Of a stretch of DNA of 64,000 nt, positions 1-8,185 are shown piece after piece. This DNA comes from Pseudomonas parafulva NBRC 16636 = DSM 17004 (lineage in GTDB: Bacteria; Pseudomonadota; Gammaproteobacteria; Pseudomonadales; Pseudomonadaceae). Every line of letters starts with the position of its first letter. Positions within the stretch are counted from its first letter, which is position 1. The position numbers were made by a program, and so were the translations under genes. The notes below the pieces were generated by a model. The model did no database searches. It was not told the origin of the DNA and saw only the letters and a program-made list of their open reading frames with translations. The stretch covers positions 49,915 through 113,914 of the forward strand of contig NZ_BBIU01000003.1 of assembly GCF_000730645.1 (NCBI RefSeq). Reading direction: 5' to 3'.

Positions 1-544
<544 letters not shown>

Positions 545-768
545 GTTCGGCTCTCCTCATCAGTCTTCAGGCGTGCCCGTTCGGGCTATGTTCTGGTAGT
601 GACTGGAGGGGTTCGGTGAGCGTTCAATCAGGTTTACCAGTTGTCGACATATGCCCGTTAGCTTGGTCCAAAGCGAAATAAATGCTAAGAACAGCGGGTG
701 GAAAAGGCTAAAATGCGCCACCCAGCCAACCGCTGACCCAAATTCATGCGCCCCACAAGGTTCGCTAC

Positions 769-1776
769 GTGATCGAGTTCCAACAGGTACACAAGACCTA
801 CCGCGTCGCCGGTAGGGAAATCCCCGCCCTTAACCCGACTACCCTCACCATCGAGAATGGCCAGGTGTTCGGCCTGATTGGCCATTCCGGTGCCGGCAAA
901 AGCACCATGCTGCGCCTGATCAACCGCCTGGAAGAGCCTTCCGGCGGCACGATCATCGTCGATGGCGAAGACGTAACCGCGTTCAACGCCACCCAGTTGC
1001 GCGGCTTCCGCCAGCAGGTCGGGATGATTTTCCAGCACTTCAACCTGCTGGCATCCAAAACCGTCGCCGACAACGTCGCCCTGCCACTCACCCTGGCCGG
1101 CGAACTGTCTCGCAGCGAGATCGACAAACGCGTCACCGAACTGCTCGCCCGCGTCGGCCTCTCGGACCACGCTCGCAAGTACCCGGCGCAGCTCTCGGGA
1201 GGCCAGAAGCAACGCGTGGGTATCGCCCGGGCGTTGTCGACCAACCCCAAGATCCTGCTGTGCGACGAGGCGACCAGCGCCCTCGACCCGCAGACAACCG
1301 CCTCGGTGCTGCAATTGCTCGCCGAGATCAACCGCGAACTGAAGCTCACCATCGTGCTCATCACCCACGAGATGGATGTGATTCGCCGGGTCTGCGACCG
1401 TGTTGCGGTAATGGACGCCGGCCATATCGTCGAGCAGGGCTCGGTGGCCGATGTCTTCCTGCACCCGCAGCACGCCACCACCAAGCGCTTCGTCCAGGAA
1501 GACGAGCAGGTGGACGAAGGCGAGCAGCGTGACGACTTCACCCATGTGCCGGGCCGCATCGTGCGCCTGACCTTCCAGGGTGATGCCACTTATGCCCCGT
1601 TGCTGGGCACCGTGGCACGTGAAACCGGCGTGGATTACAGCATCCTCGCCGGGCGTATCGACCGCATCAAAGACGTCCCCTATGGCCAGCTCACCCTCGC
1701 CTTGATTGGCGGTGACATGGAAGCGGCCTTCGCCCGCTTCAAGGCAGCTGACGTTCATATGGAGGTACTGCGTTGA
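769..1776 (+). CDS. metN: Methionine ABC transporter ATPase MetN
   Basis: ATP-binding subunit of the D-/L-methionine importer. Walker A (GHSGAGKST) is at about residues 38-46, the signature is LSGGQKQR, and Walker B is [12 protein letters not shown]. The C-terminal 90 or so residues form the NIL/ACT-like domain that senses cytoplasmic methionine and inhibits transport in the E. coli protein. Starts with GTG at 769 and is 335 aa, the normal family length. The stop overlaps the start of metI (TGATG), indicating translational coupling. No S-box or SAM riboswitch is recognisable upstream. Confidence 0.95.
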   Translation: MIEFQQVHKTYRVAGREIPALNPTTLTIENGQVFGLIGHSGAGKSTMLRLINRLEEPSGGTIIVDGEDVTAFNATQLRGFRQQVGMIFQHFNLLASKTVADNVALPLTLAGELSRSEIDKRVTELLARVGLSDHARKYPAQLSGGQKQRVGIARALSTNPKILLCDEATSALDPQTTASVLQLLAEINRELKLTIVLITHEMDVIRRVCDRVAVMDAGHIVEQGSVADVFLHPQHATTKRFVQEDEQVDEGEQRDDFTHVPGRIVRLTFQGDATYAPLLGTVARETGVDYSILAGRIDRIKDVPYGQLTLALIGGDMEAAFARFKAADVHMEVLR

Positions 1777-2447
1777 TGGACGCCCTTAATTTCTTCGCCA
1801 ACGTCGACTGGGCCGAAATCTGGCTGGCCACCGTCGACACCATGATCATGCTGTTCGGTTCGCTGTTGTTCACCGTGCTGCTGGGCCTGCCCCTGGGCGT
1901 ACTGCTGTTTCTGTGCGGCCCCAAGCAGATGTTCGAACAGAAGGGCGTTTACGCGCTGCTGTCGTTGGTGGTCAACATCCTGCGCTCGCTGCCGTTCATC
2001 ATTCTGCTGATCGTGATGATCCCGATCACCGTACTGATCACCGGCACCTCGCTGGGCGTCGCTGGCGCCATTCCGCCGCTGGTGGTGGGTGCCACGCCGT
2101 TCTTTGCCCGCCTGGTGGAAACCGCCCTGCGTGAAGTGGACCGCGGCATCATTGAAGCCACCCAGTCGATGGGCGCCACCACGCGCCAGATCATCACCAG
2201 CGCCTTGCTGCCAGAAGCCCGCCCGGGCATCTTCGCCGCCATTACCGTCACCGCCATCACCCTGGTGTCGTACACCGCCATGGCCGGTGTTGTCGGTGCA
2301 GGCGGCCTTGGTGACCTGGCCATCCGCTTTGGTTACCAGCGCTTCCAGACTGACGTCATGGTCGTCACGGTGGTGCTGTTGCTGGTGCTGGTGCAAGTGC
2401 TGCAAAGCGTCGGCGACAAGCTTGTCGTGCATTTTTCCCGTAAGTAA
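1776..2447 (+). CDS. metI: Methionine ABC transporter permease MetI
   Basis: Inner-membrane permease that pairs with MetN. It is 223 aa with several hydrophobic segments; the EAA loop that contacts the ATPase is visible (EATQSMGATTRQII, centre of the protein). I chose the ATG at 1776, which overlaps the metN TGA. A TTG one codon earlier (1773) is a possible alternative, and GGAGG at 1761-1765 could serve either. Second gene of metNIQ. Confidence 0.93.
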   Translation: MDALNFFANVDWAEIWLATVDTMIMLFGSLLFTVLLGLPLGVLLFLCGPKQMFEQKGVYALLSLVVNILRSLPFIILLIVMIPITVLITGTSLGVAGAIPPLVVGATPFFARLVETALREVDRGIIEATQSMGATTRQIITSALLPEARPGIFAAITVTAITLVSYTAMAGVVGAGGLGDLAIRFGYQRFQTDVMVVTVVLLLVLVQVLQSVGDKLVVHFSRK

Positions 2448-2502
2448 CCCCAATGGGGCAGACCCGTTCGGGGGCCGTCGCGGCCCTCACAAGGAGTGAT
2501 CA

Positions 2503-3273
2503 ATGAAGAAGCTGCTTGCTGTTGCTGCCGCCGTGGCGGCCTTTTCGGCCCAGGCCGATACCCTGACCGTCGCTGCCTCGCCGGTGCCCCACGCGGAAAT
2601 TCTCAACTTCGTCAAACCACAGCTGGCGAAGGAAGGTGTAGAGCTCAAGGTGAAAGAATTCACCGACTACATCCAGCCCAACGTGCAGGTTGCGGAGAAG
2701 CGCCTGGACGCCAACTTCTTCCAGCACCAGCCGTACCTGGATGAGTTCAACAAGGCCAAGGGCACTGACCTGGTGAGCGTGACCGGCGTGCACATCGAGC
2801 CGCTGGGTGTTTACGCGAGCAAGCTGAAGAAGCTGGACGAGCTGCCTTCCGGCGCCACCGTGGTCATCCCCAACGATGCCACCAACGGCGGCCGCGCGTT
2901 GTTGCTGCTGGACAAGGCCGGGGTGATCAAGCTCAAGGACAACAAGAACATCCTCTCGACCGTGAAGGACATTGCCGAGAACCCGAAGAACATCAAGTTC
3001 CGCGAGCTCGAAGCGGCGACCATTCCGCGTGTCCTGACCCAGGTGGATGCCGCCTTGATCAACACCAACTATGCGCTGGAAGCCAAGCTGAACCCGGAGA
3101 AAGACGCCCTGGCCATCGAAGGTGCGGATTCGCCGTACGTGAACATTCTGGTTGCCCGGCCGGACAACAAGGATTCGGACGACATGAAAAAACTCGCGGC
3201 TGCACTGCATTCGCCTGAGGTGAAGCAGTTCATCACCGAGAAGTACAAGGGCGCCGTGGTTCCAGCGTTTTGA
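2503..3273 (+). CDS. metQ: Methionine-binding lipoprotein-family protein MetQ
   Basis: Periplasmic substrate-binding component of the methionine importer (NlpA/MetQ family), 256 aa. The N-terminus is a cleavable signal peptide ending near AFSAQA; there is no lipobox Cys, so the mature protein is probably soluble. The family core (LTVAASPVPHAEIL; later DATNGGRAL and NTNYAL) is intact. A strong AAGGAGTG ribosome site precedes the ATG. Last gene of metNIQ, followed by a GC hairpin. Confidence 0.94.
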   Translation: MKKLLAVAAAVAAFSAQADTLTVAASPVPHAEILNFVKPQLAKEGVELKVKEFTDYIQPNVQVAEKRLDANFFQHQPYLDEFNKAKGTDLVSVTGVHIEPLGVYASKLKKLDELPSGATVVIPNDATNGGRALLLLDKAGVIKLKDNKNILSTVKDIAENPKNIKFRELEAATIPRVLTQVDAALINTNYALEAKLNPEKDALAIEGADSPYVNILVARPDNKDSDDMKKLAAALHSPEVKQFITEKYKGAVVPAF

Positions 3274-3285
3274 TGTGATGGTCAT

Positions 3286-3304
3286 GGGGCCGCGTTGCGG
3301 CCCC
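3286..3304. terminator. GC-rich hairpin after metQ
   Basis: Perfect 8-bp stem (GGGGCCGC / GCGGCCCC) with a 3-nt loop between the convergent metQ and sco genes. No U-tract follows on either strand, so termination is inferred from position and stem strength only. Confidence 0.4.
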
Positions 3305-3352
3305 TGAAACCGTTGGCGCAGGCTCACCCGCGAACGGGCAGAGCCGATAGCT

Positions 3353-3985
3353 TCAGTCCTGCTTCACCAATGCCGGCAACCGGGCTACCAGCTTCTGGTT
3401 GTTGAACGGCGCACGTATGAACCCCCGCTGGCGCCCGTCCGGGCCGACCACCGCCAGGTTGCCACTGTGATCAACCGTATACCCCGGCTTGCTGGTATCT
3501 GCCGGGATGAACGGGATGCTCAAGGCATTGGCCAGCTTCTGCGTATCCTCGATCGACCCCGCCAGCCCGACGAAGTCCTTGTCGAAGTAAGCCAGGTACT
3601 GCTTGAGCTGGTTGGGCGTGTCGCGGTTGGGGTCCACACTCACCAGTACCACTTGCAGGCGGCTTAAGGCCTCCTGGGGCAGCTCGCTTTTTACCTGGCG
3701 CAACTGTGCGAGGGTGGTCGGGCAGATATCCGGGCAATAGGTATAGCCAAAGAACAGCAGCGACCATTTGCCCTTCAGTTCGTCCAGGTGTACCGGCTGG
3801 CCGTCCTGGTTGGTCATGGTCACATCAGGCACCGCGCGGCTCTGCGGCAGCAGGATGATGCCTGCATCGATCAGCTCGGTGGGGTTTACCTGGCCCCGGC
3901 CGTTAAGCACCTTGTTGACGGTAAGGCCCAGGATCAGCGCGACCAGGGCAACGAGGATGAAGACGGTTTTCTGGGTTCGGGTCAT
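3353..3985 (-). CDS. Sco1/SenC-family copper chaperone
   Basis: Membrane-anchored thioredoxin-fold protein that delivers copper to the CuA centre of cytochrome oxidase subunit II. 210 aa, with one N-terminal membrane anchor (about residues 7-24) and a periplasmic domain. The copper-binding CPDIC motif lies at residues 84-88 (GYTYCPDICPT), and the distal metal-binding His is in YTVDHSG. It is the last gene of the oxidase cluster. Its ATG overlaps (ATGA) the stop of a degraded ctaB 3' end, the arrangement expected if ctaB originally preceded it with translational coupling. Confidence 0.92.
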   Translation of the reverse strand: MTRTQKTVFILVALVALILGLTVNKVLNGRGQVNPTELIDAGIILLPQSRAVPDVTMTNQDGQPVHLDELKGKWSLLFFGYTYCPDICPTTLAQLRQVKSELPQEALSRLQVVLVSVDPNRDTPNQLKQYLAYFDKDFVGLAGSIEDTQKLANALSIPFIPADTSKPGYTVDHSGNLAVVGPDGRQRGFIRAPFNNQKLVARLPALVKQD

Positions 3986-4080
3986 AAGCTCGGCAACAGT
4001 TCGTGGTCAACGGGCGCCGCGATCAATGGCGCGCACAGGAAGCCGATAGAGTACGCGAAGGTGCTGGCCACTGCATGCGG
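3982..4080 (-). pseudogene. ctaB: 3' remnant of heme O synthase gene ctaB
   Basis: In a frame different from ctaA, this stretch encodes about 32 residues ending at a TGA that overlaps the sco start. The peptide (STFAYSIGFL, then PVDHELL) resembles the last transmembrane helix and VDHYLL-type tail of CtaB/CyoE protoheme IX farnesyltransferases. No upstream CtaB sequence exists: the same DNA is the 3' end of the ctaA frame, so roughly 260-270 codons of ctaB are missing. The remnant helix contains prolines not expected in a functional copy, suggesting drift after the deletion. Assignment is by motif recall, not alignment. Confidence 0.65.
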
Positions 4081-5131
4081 CCGGCTGCCACGGGCCGGTA
4101 TCGGCATGGGCCAGCGGGGTGAGGCGCCAGGCTGCGGTGATGCGCGGCTTGTCGACCACGCGGATGCGGAAGTTGACTAGCACCATGGCCAGCAACAGCA
4201 CTGCACCACCCGCGTTATGCAGCACGGCAACGGCCAACGGCACGTGCAGCAGCACATTGGCGACGCCCAGGCACAGCTGCAGCCCCAGCGCCGCCAGCAC
4301 CATCAGGGCCAGGCCGCGCAAGTGCAACCGATGCAGCTTCCAGCCAAGCAGCAACAGCACCAATGTGACAATCAGCGCACCCAGGCGATGGCTGACATGG
4401 ATGGCCGTGCGCGCATCGCTGTCCAACTGCCCGCCCAGGTAGTTGGGCCCCACGTGCTGGGTGAGGTGGAAACCATTGCCGAAATCAGCAGCCGGCCACC
4501 ATTGGCCATGGCAGGTGGGCAGGTCAAGGCAGGCAACGGCAGCGTAGTTGGCACTCACCCAGCCACCCAAGGCAATCTGGCCGATCACCACCAGCAATGC
4601 CAGGGCTGCCGTGCGGCGCAAGCTCAACGGCAGCTTGGGCATTGGCGGCAGGCGCCCGCACAGGCGCAGCGCCAGCAAAAAGAGCAGGCTCACGGTGGTG
4701 AAGCCGCCCAACAGGTGCGCAGTGACCACCTGCGGCCACAACTGCAGCGTTACTGTCCACATGCCGAAGGCCGCCTGGCCCAGCACCACCGCAAGCAGCA
4801 GCAAGGGCAGCCGCCGGGGCTGGCCATCGCCAGGGTGACCACACAATGAGCGCAAGGCCAGCCAGGCAATGACCAACGCCAGCGCGCCGGCGAAATAGCG
4901 GTGGGTCATCTCTGCCCAGCCCTTGGCTTGCTGCACCGGGTGGTCCGGGAAATGCCGCTCGGCGTGGGCCAGTTGGGCGTCGGTCTTGGGCACGGTGAGC
5001 ATGCCGTAGCACCCCGGCCAGTCCGGGCAGCCCAACCCGGCATGGGTCAGGCGGGTGTAGGCGCCCAGCAACACGACCATCAAGGCCAGCAGGGTGGCGA
5101 ACACAGCAAGGCGAAATCCAGGTCGGGCCAT
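4007..5131 (-). CDS. ctaA: Heme A synthase CtaA (COX15 type), altered C-terminus
   Basis: Integral membrane monooxygenase that converts heme O to heme A for the aa3 oxidase. It has eight or so hydrophobic helices, with paired heme-ligand histidines in segments such as GWAEMTHRYFAG, VTAHLLGG, IHVSHRLGA and AVLHNAGGA. The frame is 374 aa. After about residue 346 the sequence is no longer CtaA-like: the last 28 residues are read out of frame through the ctaB remnant, so the original stop was lost in the deletion. The catalytic core is complete and the protein is probably functional. It needs heme O, which must now come from a CyoE/CtaB encoded elsewhere. Confidence 0.88.
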   Translation of the reverse strand: MARPGFRLAVFATLLALMVVLLGAYTRLTHAGLGCPDWPGCYGMLTVPKTDAQLAHAERHFPDHPVQQAKGWAEMTHRYFAGALALVIAWLALRSLCGHPGDGQPRRLPLLLLAVVLGQAAFGMWTVTLQLWPQVVTAHLLGGFTTVSLLFLLALRLCGRLPPMPKLPLSLRRTAALALLVVIGQIALGGWVSANYAAVACLDLPTCHGQWWPAADFGNGFHLTQHVGPNYLGGQLDSDARTAIHVSHRLGALIVTLVLLLLGWKLHRLHLRGLALMVLAALGLQLCLGVANVLLHVPLAVAVLHNAGGAVLLLAMVLVNFRIRVVDKPRITAAWRLTPLAHADTGPWQPAACSGQHLRVLYRLPVRAIDRGAR

Positions 5132-5140
5132 GGTGTTCTC

Positions 5141-5722
5141 CTAGCCGATGTTGGACAGCTTGAGCAGGTGGCGCAGGTCGTCGAGGACATGCTTGCCGTT
5201 CACCCCGGCGTCATAGCGCAGCACCAGGTTGCCATGAGGGTCGACGATCCACAGCTGCGGCCCGGGCTGGTTCACACGCTGCCGGTAACGCACAGCATCC
5301 AGCGCATAACGTTGCAGCCGCGGGTATTCGCGACCAAGCAGCGCCTGGTAGGGGGCGCTCAGGGGATGGGATGCGGCCAGGGCATGGCTAGCACGGCTGG
5401 CATCGCGGCCCAGGCCAACCTGTATCTGCCGGGCCAGGTACACCAGCCGCTGGCAATCGTCGGCGCACTCCGCAGGCGCCGTGACCAGCAGCTGCCAGCG
5501 CTCATCCTGGCCCGCCACGCCCAGGTCGGCGCGGCCCTCGCCATTGCCAACCAGCACGCCATGGAAGCTGCGGCCATCCGGCACCCAGAACCCCAGCTTG
5601 TACATGCAGGTGGCCAGCACCATGGGCCCGATCACCAGCAACAGGATCAACAGCAGTTGCAAGCGCCCGCGGGCCTTGCGCTTGCCGCGTTCAGGCGCGG
5701 TCAGTGGCGTGGCGGTGGCCAT
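5141..5722 (-). CDS. Oxidase-cluster transmembrane protein of unknown function
   Basis: 193-aa protein of a family found between surf1 and ctaA in Pseudomonas oxidase clusters. It has one N-terminal membrane segment (about residues 22-42, LLILLLVIGPMVLATC) and a periplasmic region with a thioredoxin/Sco-like flavour (WIVDPHGNLVLRYDAG near the C-terminus) but no CxxxC copper motif. I chose the ATG at 5722 rather than the longer upstream frame because the longer version would read deep into surf1. It overlaps surf1 by 32 bp, so the two are coupled. A role in oxidase assembly is inferred from context only. Confidence 0.8.
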   Translation of the reverse strand: MATATPLTAPERGKRKARGRLQLLLILLLVIGPMVLATCMYKLGFWVPDGRSFHGVLVGNGEGRADLGVAGQDERWQLLVTAPAECADDCQRLVYLARQIQVGLGRDASRASHALAASHPLSAPYQALLGREYPRLQRYALDAVRYRQRVNQPGPQLWIVDPHGNLVLRYDAGVNGKHVLDDLRHLLKLSNIG

Positions 5723-6464
5723 GGCGTTTCTCCTTGTGCTGATGCCAGCCGAAATAGAGGTAGAGCACCACCAGGGCAATGGCCAGGGCGAACCACTGCA
5801 CGGCATAGCCCACGTGCTTTTCCGGGCCCATGGCCACTGCCGGCCAGCCCAGGCGATAGGCAGCGGGGCCAGGGTCGAGCCGTAGCTCGTGGGCAAAGCC
5901 CTCACGCCCCAGCTGTTGCCACAGGCCGCTGGGGTCGACGGCCGTCAGCAGGTGGGGCCATTGCCCGCCGACAGGGTCGGCGTGCAACTGGAATGGGCTG
6001 CCGGGGGCGACATAGACCGAGGCCTGCAGTGCCAGCGCCTTGGCTGGGGTTTCGAAGCGCACCGGCACACGCCGGTCGGGCCATGCAAGCCAGCCGCGGT
6101 TGATCAGCACCCACGCACCGCTGGGTTGGTCGTGAAAGGGTTGCAGCAGCTCCACACCGACTTGGCCATCACGCATGCGGTTGTCCAGCAACAGGCTGTG
6201 CTCGGGGTCAAAGCGCCCGTACAACTGCACGCGGCGGAACGCATCGTCACCCGCCGGCGCCAGTTGCGCGACAGCCAGCGGCGTCTCGGTGCGCCGTTCA
6301 GCGTAGGTTGCCAGCAGCACCCGCTTCTGCTCGGCGCGCCCCAGCTGCCAGCAGCCAAGCGCGATAAGGCAAGGCAGTAGCGCCAGCACCGCCAGCGTCG
6401 GTAGCCAGCCAGGGCGAAAGCGCCTCAGCGTGGCCGTACCCGGTGGCTCGCTATACTTGTCCAC
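5691..6464 (-). CDS. SURF1-family cytochrome oxidase assembly protein
   Basis: SURF1/Shy1 proteins help insert heme a into subunit I. Two transmembrane segments bracket a periplasmic domain: one near residues 20-40 (PTLAVLALLPCLIALGCWQL) and one near the C-terminus (VQWFALAIALVVLYLYF). The family motifs GCWQLGRAEQK, LLDNRMRDGQVG and VLINRGWL are all present. The frame opens with GTG at 6464, placed 27 bp from the divergently transcribed 6492 gene; a start closer to FRPGW is possible. 257 aa, normal length. Confidence 0.88.
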   Translation of the reverse strand: MDKYSEPPGTATLRRFRPGWLPTLAVLALLPCLIALGCWQLGRAEQKRVLLATYAERRTETPLAVAQLAPAGDDAFRRVQLYGRFDPEHSLLLDNRMRDGQVGVELLQPFHDQPSGAWVLINRGWLAWPDRRVPVRFETPAKALALQASVYVAPGSPFQLHADPVGGQWPHLLTAVDPSGLWQQLGREGFAHELRLDPGPAAYRLGWPAVAMGPEKHVGYAVQWFALAIALVVLYLYFGWHQHKEKRHGHRHATDRA

Positions 6465-6491
6465 ATTCCTGCACCTCTTCGGAGTAGCGCC

Positions 6492-6695
6492 ATGCTCAAG
6501 GCTGCGATTGTGCTGATGCTGTTGGCCACGGTTGCCAGCCTGTTCAGTGGCCTGGTGTTTCTGGTCAAGGACGATGAAAACTCCTCACGCCTGCTCAAGG
6601 CACTGACCGTGCGGGTCACCCTCGCAGCACTGACCATCGGCTTGGTGGCCTGGGGGTTCATCAGTGGTCAGCTGGTTTCACATGCCCCCTTTTAA
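6492..6695 (+). CDS. Small twin-transmembrane protein (DUF2909-like)
   Basis: 67-aa protein with two hydrophobic helices (about residues 3-26 and 41-60) separated by a short charged loop (KDDENSSR). Such twin-transmembrane proteins sit inside aa3 oxidase clusters of Pseudomonas, on the strand opposite the oxidase genes, as here. GGAG lies about 8 nt before the ATG. Function unknown; an accessory or assembly role is only a guess from location. Confidence 0.75.
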   Translation: MLKAAIVLMLLATVASLFSGLVFLVKDDENSSRLLKALTVRVTLAALTIGLVAWGFISGQLVSHAPF

Positions 6696-6705
6696 GTGCC
6701 GGCCT

Positions 6706-7593
6706 TCAAACCACATACACAAAGATGAACAGCGCTACCCACACCACGTCGACGAAGTGCCAATACCAACTGGCCGCCTCGAAACCAAAGTGTTTTTCCG
6801 GGCTGAAATGCCCACGCAGAATGCGCACGAACATCACCAGCAGAATGATCGTGCCCAGGGTCACGTGGGCGCCGTGAAAACCGGTGAGCATGAAAAACGT
6901 CGCGCCATAGATGCCGGAGCCCAAGGTCAGCCCCAGTTGCGTGTACGCCTCGTGGTACTCGTAGGCCTGCAAGGCAATGAAGCTGGTGCCTAGCACCAGG
7001 GTCAGTGCCAGCCACAGTTTCAGCGCAGTGCGGTGCCCCCGGCGCAGGGCATGGTGGGCCAGGGTGATGGTGATGCTGGAACTGACCAGCAGCACCGTAT
7101 TGATCAACGGCAGGTGCCACGGGTCAATGACGCGCTTGGGGGGCGGGAACAGCTTGGGGTCCGGCGTGTGCAGCAACGGCCAGGTGAATTCGAAGCTTGG
7201 CCACAGCATGTGCGCCACCCCCTTGGCGCCATCGCCGCCCAGCCAGGGCCCGGCCAATACCCGCACGTAGAACAGCGCACCGAAGAAGGCCAAAAAGAAC
7301 ATCACCTCCGAAAAGATGAACCAGCTCATGCCCCAGCGGAACGAGCGGTCCAGCTGCGGGCTGTAGAGGCCGGCCCGGCTCTCGCGCACCACAGCACCGA
7401 ACCAGCCGAACAGCATGTAGGCCAGCAGCAATGCACCGATGAAGAAGATCAACGGCCCATGGGAGCCAGCGTGCCCGGCCTTGATGTCATTGAACCAGGT
7501 ACCCAGCCCGAACACCGTCACCAACAGCCCGAGCGAGGCGATGATCGGCCACTTGCTCTGCGCCGGAACGTAATAGTGCTGGTGGTTTGCCAT
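6706..7593 (-). CDS. coxC: Cytochrome c oxidase subunit III
   Basis: Core subunit III of the aa3-type terminal oxidase, a seven-helix membrane protein of 295 aa. Characteristic sequence includes GMSWFIFSEVMFFLAFF, ITLAHHALRRGHR and LTGFHGAHVTLGTI. I chose the ATG at 7593 (MANHQHYYVPAQSKWP) because it has a strong GGAAGGAG site; the open frame extends 13 codons further without support. Follows ctaG on the minus strand. Confidence 0.95.
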   Translation of the reverse strand: MANHQHYYVPAQSKWPIIASLGLLVTVFGLGTWFNDIKAGHAGSHGPLIFFIGALLLAYMLFGWFGAVVRESRAGLYSPQLDRSFRWGMSWFIFSEVMFFLAFFGALFYVRVLAGPWLGGDGAKGVAHMLWPSFEFTWPLLHTPDPKLFPPPKRVIDPWHLPLINTVLLVSSSITITLAHHALRRGHRTALKLWLALTLVLGTSFIALQAYEYHEAYTQLGLTLGSGIYGATFFMLTGFHGAHVTLGTIILLVMFVRILRGHFSPEKHFGFEAASWYWHFVDVVWVALFIFVYVV

Positions 7594-7609
7594 GACGGTG
7601 CTCCTTCCC

Positions 7610-8176
7610 TCAGCGGGCGCGCCCTGGGTCACCCGCCGAGGCCTGGGCGACGGGCGGGTGACGGGCGGTGATGTCGAACAAGGTGTAGGCCAGGGTCAGG
7701 TGCTTCACGCCGGTAGGCAGGTCACGGTCGACGATGAAACGCACTGGCATCTCGATGCGCTCACCGGGCTGCAATACCTGCTGGGTAAAGCAGAAGCACT
7801 CGGTCTTGTGGAAATACGCTGCAGCCTCGGCCGGGGTGATGCTGGGAATGGCCTGGGCGCTCATCGGCCGGTCGGTGGGGTTGTGGGCAATGAAGATCAT
7901 CTGGTTCACCGCACCCGGGTTCACCTGCAACTGGTCGTCGCTGGCGTAGAAGTCCCAGACCATGTCACTGGCATTGGTGGACATGAACTGCACCCGCACC
8001 GACCGGGTTGTATCAGCCAGCTGGCTACCCTCGTACTGCCCGCCGGTCTTGCCATTGATACCAAAGGCCTTGCACATCACGTCGTAGAGCGGCACCAGGG
8101 CAAAGCCAAAGGCGAACATCACCACCGTCAGCATCAGCAGGCGCAGCACCAGGCGTTTGAGCGACAGGCCGTTCAT
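7610..8176 (-). CDS. ctaG: Cytochrome c oxidase assembly protein CtaG/Cox11
   Basis: Copper chaperone for the CuB centre of subunit I. 188 aa, with one N-terminal membrane anchor (about residues 10-28) and a periplasmic immunoglobulin-like domain. The copper-binding CFCFTQQ motif is visible (HKTECFCFTQQVLQPGE). It lies between subunit I (10 bp gap) and subunit III (17 bp gap) in one transcription unit. Confidence 0.94.
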   Translation of the reverse strand: MNGLSLKRLVLRLLMLTVVMFAFGFALVPLYDVMCKAFGINGKTGGQYEGSQLADTTRSVRVQFMSTNASDMVWDFYASDDQLQVNPGAVNQMIFIAHNPTDRPMSAQAIPSITPAEAAAYFHKTECFCFTQQVLQPGERIEMPVRFIVDRDLPTGVKHLTLAYTLFDITARHPPVAQASAGDPGRAR

Positions 8177-8185
8177 GGCGATGGG

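Noticed and set aside
545..768. SAM riboswitch upstream of metN
   Set aside because: No SAM-I, SAM-II or SAM/SAH-like pattern was recognisable in the katE-metN gap.
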